Below are positions 58,240 through 64,000 of a DNA stretch of 64,000 bases, piece after piece. The notes under the pieces were generated by a model. That model was given only the letters and a program-made list of their open reading frames with translations. It made no database searches and was not told where the DNA came from. The position numbers and the translations under genes are program-made. Origin of the DNA: Arcuatula senhousia. Its lineage: Eukaryota > Mollusca > Bivalvia > Mytilida > Mytilidae. Within the stretch, counting starts at the first letter, position 1; each line of letters begins with the position of its first letter. The stretch covers positions 46,488,106 through 46,552,105 of the forward strand of contig OZ020303.1 of NCBI GenBank assembly GCA_963971305.1, given 5' to 3'.

Positions 58240-60017
58240 TTATAAAAACGGAATTCGCCTGACTTTTGATCCTCTATGAGTTGTAACAACAGCCTTGTTT
58301 TCCATGGTCCGGTGCCAGAATCGACAGTGCAAATGATTCCGTGGATCCCCCAAGTATTGCAAATGAGAAACATGACAGGCCACCGCCAAATCTCCGAACA
58401 CAACCATCGCGCTGTTAGGACTGGTCATACGAAGTGTCTCTACACTACCGTATTTTGCAAATATGTTATATAATGTGGGCAGGTCGTATCCAGGAATGTT
58501 CTTTTTAAGCTGCCAGCGTACGTTTAGAGTTGCAAGCGGGAACTGATACCTCTCGTTGTCCTTAAATAGCTCATTGGTTTCTTTTAACCACCTGAAAAAA
58601 ACGAAGAATGTATTACAAATTATACTTGCAGTTTATCGGTTTTTGAAATTTTGCGTTAATAGATAGATAACAAAGCTAGCATATAACTTATTCTCAAGAA
58701 ACTTATATGTTAGAACTTCGAAATTGTTTTATCAACTAAGTAGTTCGAAATAGTAAGCATAAACAACGAAAGTCTTAACACCATGCCGATTTGATGCTAG
58801 ATTATGGGCCATATTATAATTTGTAATGACCAACGCAAGTAGCTACATACTTGTGAATCAAATTATTTAGATATTTTGCTAATCACCTATTAAATAAGAA
58901 TAATGGGACTTCTTTGATGTAAGAGTGGCAAAGATTTCTCCACATGAAAGTTAATACATGAAAACTCCTTTAAAAAGGAGTCTAAGGAAACCGAAAAAAG
59001 AGGCTTCAAAATTAGGATAGTGGAGATATTCTTACTAAGTAAAAGCAGCCAAACTGTTTATTGATCCTCACCTGTTGGTTTGCTTAGCCCGGACCTCACG
59101 ATCTACTTCAGGTGGGGTGAAACAGCAAACTCCACCCAATATATACATAACATTTTCATAACAATTGCACTTTAGAACATCCGCTTTGTTAGGAAACTTT
59201 ACAGTTGGCATATCTGAAACAAAGAAAGCAACATTATTTAAAAACTTGTGGCCTTTTCCTCGTTTCTCGATCAAATTATATATTGATTAAAATTTTCGTA
59301 GGATTGGTTACTTTAGTTCGTTTCCTTTTCCCAAATTTTCAGAAAAAGCTGTTTTACTTTCCACAATCCCAATCCTTTCCGGAAACTTTTTTTTTGGGAA
59401 AAGGGTGCTTGATAAATTCTTAATAGTAGCGTGTTTCTTGTGGGATTATGGAAACGAATAAATTTTGAATAAAGACAACAAACCCATGGCACATCCTTTA
59501 TGGACATATTTGTCTCTAACTATGCAAGCATCCTTTGCTGGATCTGTTAGCCGTTTGTACAGTTTCCAATTCTCCGGACTCTGGAATTATAAATGATGGG
59601 AGAAACTATACATAACTAAAATAAGCACATGATAAAAAGTACACAACTACGACTGAATAACTTGACAGTTGAATCAGACGTTTTGTCAGGCAGGGTCTAT
59701 TTGACAGGCCTTAGATAATGGTCGATGTTTTGGACACCTTTTATGAATAAGGGGGTGGTGTTTTTTTTTCTTTTCTTTGACTTGTCATATGACATTTTTC
59801 AGAGTAACTAATCAAAGACAAAGATCTGTGTAAATGAAAAAGCGACAAATAACCGTTCGGGGAAATTTAACCCTCGACTCTGCAATTGGTAATTTGTTTT
59901 TTGAAGAATCGATAACAGCAAACATACCTCTTTTGAGCACTTTTTGAGACGTTTTGATATCTTCGGTATAGTGAGTGGAACGTTGACATTTATCTTTTTC
60001 GCATTTCCAAGAAGCAT
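58240..60017 (-). CDS. Four-exon gene for a 226-residue RRM-like protein
   Basis: Exons: 59928-60017 (start ATG, in-frame TAA just upstream), 59484-59580, 59072-59213, 58240-58591 (TAA stop). Phases 0, 1, 2 match at each junction. The N-terminal part is basic (MLLGNAKKINVNVPL...); the middle is Cys-rich (KCNCYENV, GGVCCF). The last 100 residues look like an RRM fold: ATLNVRWQL as first strand, LYNIFAKYGSVETLRM, then NSAMVVFGDLAVAC as the RNP1-like strand. RRMs usually bind RNA or protein; aromatic RNP residues are mostly missing, so RNA binding is doubtful. It resembles small testis-expressed animal proteins, but I cannot name the family. It lies head-to-tail upstream of the ENPP gene on the same strand, about 2.4 kb away. 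The exon 2 donor is the uncommon GTTTGT, as at the ENPP exon 20 donor. Confidence 0.8.
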
Positions 60018-60342
60018 TGTTTATTTGACCCTCTTCGCATTTCCAAGAGACATCGTTTACTTGCACTACATTCACATTTTGTCGCCATCGATCCAACAGA
60101 CGTTAGGCTTTGTGACGTCGCATTCGCGGTGCAGCTCAAAGAGGCCAGTCAAGTTGACGTTGCCTTCAAACTACAACAGCGTCAGATCTGCTAATTTTGA
60201 GCAGGAAACAAGAAACTCTACTAGACTAGAATGTTTCATGTCTGTTTCATGAATCTCAATTACTTCTGAATCTGAATCTGTACTGGTACGTCGAAGATAC
60301 CACTTCTGGTTTTTACTCGACGGGGAGAGAGAGCGCGCCGGA

Positions 60343-60657
60343 TTAGCGGTCGCCGGTGAGAGCTGATTTAAAGCTCTCTACGCTTGTGGAATTGACGGTT
60401 GTTTCCTTCAACTGGTTCCACTCGATAATAGTTCTGACAAAGAATGAGTTCGAGTACTGCTGTGTTTTGCTCGGTGGCACTACAAAACACTTTGTGTTGT
60501 TTCTGACTTGTTTGTTAATAATATTGTTCGTTTGGCAGTCACTGAATGTTTTAGCTTTAATGAGCCGCTTTTGTCGTGCTGGTTTAAGGAATTCCTCGGC
60601 TTCAATGGCAGGAACCAACCCCCAAAAATACTTGCCGCGCTTCATGCACATAAACAC
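60343..60657 (-). mobile_element. LINE ORF2 C-terminal fragment
   Basis: 104 codons ending in the block SFFVRTIIEWNQLKETTV and SVESFKSAL, which is the usual C-terminal end of non-LTR reverse transcriptase proteins in invertebrates. The RT domain itself is absent. Confidence 0.75.
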
Positions 60658-60682
60658 CCCTTTGGCGATAAGTTGGCATCAT

Positions 60683-61041
60683 AGTTTAAACATATTTATT
60701 TACCCTGGATTGGGAAACAAGCTTTATGCTTATATAAATCCCTCTCCAGCTAGCAGTTTGCGAGTAAGGCCTTTGTAGTGGCCCCAAATTGAGCCTACTC
60801 TTATCGAACTCTACAAAGGGGTCTTTAACGTGCATGAGGTATTGCTCTCCACATACACGGGACAACCTTTTTTTCGTCCCTTCCGAAGGACTAGCATCGT
60901 TCCTTGAGACCATCCTCGCAAATGGTGTCAAGAGAGAGTCGGAAAATTGGTTCATGCAATTTTCACCCCTGACGAGGATCGAACCACGAACCTCGGTGTT
61001 AGTAGCCCGACGCATTAACCACTACACCACCGGCTCTCTTT
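60683..61041 (-). mobile_element. Full-length tRNA-derived SINE
   Basis: 359 bp. On the minus strand it opens with AGAGCCGGTGGTGTAGTGG (A box TGGTGTAGTGG) and GGTTCGATCCT (B box), followed by a central domain with GAGAGCAATACCTCATGCAC and a tail ending GTTTAAACT. TTGGCATCAT on both sides (60673-60682 and 61042-61051) is its target duplication. It sits inside a GGCGATAAGGTGG minisatellite. Confidence 0.88.
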
Positions 61042-61385
61042 TTGGCATCATTTATTGGCGATAAGGTGGCATCATTAATGGCGATAAGCTGGTCTCACAT
61101 TTATTGGCGAGAAGGTGTTCTCATTTATTTGCAATAATGTTAAATGATTGGCGACATTGATTGGCGATAAGGTAGCCCATTTATTTACGATAAGGTGGTC
61201 TCAAATTTATTTGCGATAATCTGGCTGGTCTATTGGCGATCAGATGGCCTCCGAATTATTTTGAATTATTATGCGTTAAGGTGACCCATTTATTGGCCAT
61301 AAGGTGGCCTCCAATTTATTTGCGTTTAGGTGGCCCATTTATTGGCCATAAGGTGGCCTAAACATATTGGTGATAAGCTGGCCTT
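61042..61385. repeat. Degenerate minisatellite, TTTATTGGCGATAAGGTGGC-like
   Basis: At least twelve short units of about 25 bp; the array began to the left of the SINE (60661-60672) and was split by it. Confidence 0.8.
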
Positions 61386-61674
61386 GCACTGATTTACACC
61401 TTTACTAACCCGGCGATTCAAGTCGTAGCCGAATGTTGTGACGAAAAAATCCGTACATATGGGTGTGAATCAGAGGTTATTAATTCTTCTTTTTGGAGAT
61501 ATGTGTCTCTTTATCGTGGCACTGTGTTTTGCTTTGAAGCAGACAAGAAACTCACAAGAACATGAATACACCTGACTTTCCGTCATTCGTCTAATGTTTG
61601 GGAGTTTGAGGGAAAAACTCTTGAAAGGGATCATCATCCATAGCATGGCACGCCAAAACCACAATAATGAGAAA

Positions 61675-62160
61675 AACCTAGATTAAGTTACTTAATCCTA
61701 GATTAACTGAGCTTAATCTAAGATTAACTGACCTAACTAATATTAAGCTGAGAAAAACAGAAACTGCTTAAACTAAGATTTTCTCGTAGTTTTCAGTTAA
61801 TCCAGGTTTTTCTCAGCTTAATGTGAGTTATAAGAAAATTGAAGTTTTAGTTAAGAAAATCAAGGTTTTTCTTTAATTCACATTTAGCTAGCTTTATCTA
61901 AGATTAAGTTCCCAGAAAATATGAGTTATGTTCTGGCCAATCAAAATTCCTCTCAGAAAATATGGGTTGTCTGTTTGCCAATCAAAACGCTCGATACATA
62001 CGACTGATCTTACTTAATCTTAGTTGAAGTAGCTTAATCTAGGATTAACTGAAGTATCTATCATTAAGTTGAGAAAAACTAGGATTTTCTCAAAGTTTTC
62101 TAGAAAAACTAAGTTTCAGTTAAACCAAAATTTTCTGAACTTAATTATAGTGACGAGTTA
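61675..62160. repeat. AT-rich foldback cluster
   Basis: Many copies in both directions of CTTAATC...GATTAAG and GAGAAAAAC...GTTTTTCTC; likely one decayed foldback element. Confidence 0.6.
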
Positions 62161-62165
62161 ATCTC

Positions 62166-62411
62166 ACAGGCGTTTGGGTCCAGGATTTTATTTTATTATA
62201 AATAACGTGTATATAAAAATTTTCATCTCTCTATATACTATTTCCACACAGGCGTTTGGGTCCAGGATTTTATTTTATTATAAATAACGTGTATATAAAA
62301 ATTTTCATCTCTCTATATACTATTTCCACACAGGCGTTTGGGTCCAGGATTTTATTTTATTATAAATAACGTGTATATAAAAATTTTCATCTCTCTATAT
62401 ACTATTTCCAC
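62166..62411. repeat. Three identical 82-bp tandem repeats
   Basis: Units start at 62166, 62248 and 62330 with ACAGGCGTTTGGGTCCAGG and show no differences. The last unit abuts its own inverted end (ATACTATTTCCAC then GTGGAAATAGTAT). Confidence 0.95.
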
Positions 62412-64000
62412 GTGGAAATAGTATATAGAGATAGTATATAGACGAGATAAAAAAAAAATATCTACACGTTATTATTTACTACCTATTATAAAAAGATTGT
62501 CAGCGATACATCAATTAGGTCGTTTGTTTCCGTCGTTTCTATATTTACAAAAGCTCTTTGCAATGTACATACTTTCACTTTTCACTCGGTGGCTATATTC
62601 GGATTCTCAATCTTCGGATTCCCATCAAGGCAATATGGCCGCGACCAGTAGATTATGTGTTCCGCTTCGGATTATATTTTAGTCAGTGTAGCATATCTTG
62701 CGTAACTTTAGCGTATAAATGGATATTTGATTTTGGATTGCGAAAATTTACGTAATTGAATAAAGTTTTAAAGGACAAAAATACTAATCGGACACCAAAA
62801 ATAAGTTAATCATGCAAAAAAGTTGTACACAGCATCTTCGCATTTCATGCTTTTATGTGGCGGTGTTTTAAAGCAACAATGCGATTCAACTAGATCATGT
62901 AGCGTTCTTTATCAGGTTGTGCACATGTTTAAGCGTACTTTCTTATAAATTTTTGACTGCAAAATGTTAATTCATTGAAGATAGTCTATTATCACAGACA
63001 GAAATATAGGTCAATCAGACACACACAATTTAAGCATTTTATTGATTTTTAGAAAATGACAAAATAGCCACATTGGGTCATTCGTCTGTCTTGATCTAGG
63101 TCATTTTAAAATGGATGAATAACTGTGCGGAACCACAGGGGCTTGGATTATAGAGTAGGGGGTCGATTTTTTTAAGCCAATATAAATGACGAGAATCCAA
63201 CCCCCTGTGTGCGGAACATGGATTGCAACGTTCCTGTATAAGTTTGCTTTAGTCTCTATCACAGAGGAGGGACAATCTTTGAATAGGTGACAATCAAAAA
63301 TATTTGAGCAGTTGCGGATGCGGGGAGGGGTTCCGATGTTGGAATTTTCCTCCTTTCCGCCACAAATTTCGCAAGTAACGTGTAGGTTTTCTGCAAAATT
63401 CGTCTGGAACCACCCCCTTTTCGTCATTCGTCCACAGCGGACTTTCTGTGGACCAACCCTTTCAAAAAATTCTGGATCTGGCCCTGTTTGAGTTATAATA
63501 TAATTTATTGCTATTAGACGTAAAAAATTTAAAGGCATACATGTACATTGCAAATTTTCATAAAGAGATCTACATTGGGTTGAAACTTATTCATATAATA
63601 TTATATACTTCAAAATCATAGGCTGATCTGACAAATGATAACCATAAAAGTAGACGATAAATAGATGTGGAATAATTGTACGTGACACAACCAACATAAA
63701 GAAACGGGAATTTTAAAAATCACAATGGAAAACAGCCAGCAGTCTTCAGCATGACCATAAGTCGCTGCTCGTCGTCTTGCATTGGCCCAAGACTAAAAAT
63801 ACAAAAAAGGATGAGTCCAGTTTGCCTTTTGGTCACACTTAGAAAAACGTCAAAATAACAATGTACGATTTTTTTTTACATCTTCTCATGCTTGGAATGC
63901 AACTACATGTTAAAAATAGTAATATTATAAAACGAAAATTGTAAAAATTTCTAGGCAAAAAATATATGTTTGATTTTCGTCTTCGGTATTCCCAGAATCC
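62412..64000. other. Right end of window, no gene recognised
   Basis: A MITE-like piece lies near 63290-63490 (ends CTGGATCTGGCCCTG). 63648-63760 resembles ENPP intron 4 sequence at 44429-44540. Nothing else supported. Confidence 0.5.

Noticed and set aside
60356..60778. 140-residue plus-strand ORF
   Set aside because: It is the antisense of the LINE fragment and the SINE tail; no codon or domain support.
60965..61041. Possible tRNA gene
   Set aside because: A and B boxes are present but the cloverleaf is imperfect, and the sequence is the head of a SINE flanked by target duplications.
63101..63553. 150-residue minus ORF
   Set aside because: Covers MITE-like sequence and has no recognisable domain; composition is mixed and no splice context supports it.

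Overview
The window is animal nuclear DNA, most probably from a bivalve mollusc of the mussel type. It is AT-rich and has many short exons with GT-AG introns. Its introns are packed with several families of 120-180 bp tandem repeats, each ending in a GACGGAC-rich stretch, a hairpin and a TAAAA tail, and with MITEs, tRNA-derived SINEs and a BEL/Pao-like LTR element. The species call is inferred from this repeat style, not proven. One 100-N assembly gap lies at 48256-48355.

Minus strand, 55797 down to 821 and beyond the left edge: one very large gene of the ectonucleotide pyrophosphatase/phosphodiesterase (ENPP) family. I placed 46 coding exons by hand. All splice phases agree, giving 5625 coding bases (1875 codons) without a stop, and the 3' end is outside the window. 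The product starts with a short cytoplasmic tail, one transmembrane anchor (type II) and a Pro/Ser/Thr-rich stalk. It then carries three phosphodiesterase domains in a row: domain 1 (exons at 42382-31230, followed by a nuclease-like domain), domain 2 (28831-7733, also with a nuclease-like domain) and domain 3 (from 6771, truncated by the window edge). Each domain keeps the nucleophile Thr and the six metal-binding Asp/His residues. Domains join at identical phase-2 introns, so the gene grew by duplication of a whole domain module. No somatomedin-B domain is seen. At least five parent exons have decayed copies of themselves just downstream in the gene.

Minus strand, 60017-58240: a complete four-exon gene for a 226-residue protein with an RRM-like C-terminal half and a poly(A) signal at 58112-58117. 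I do not recognise it with certainty.

Repeats, left to right: tandem repeats at 1-600; a 5'-truncated SINE (1305-1510); a hairpin-ended tandem element (about 10193-11885) with a nested TIR element; a dimeric higher-order satellite (14906-18510) inside a domain 2 intron; a rearranged BEL/Pao element with an inverted LTR (19408-21203); further 147-180 bp arrays at 21-31 kb and 42.5-43.4 kb; a large inverted repeat holding a nested MITE (46345-48171); a three-level nest of DNA elements in intron 1 (50069-53864, flanked by an 8-bp duplication); and in the right end a LINE tail (60343-60657), a full-length SINE (60683-61041), a 25-bp-type minisatellite and a perfect 3 x 82 bp repeat (62166-62411).
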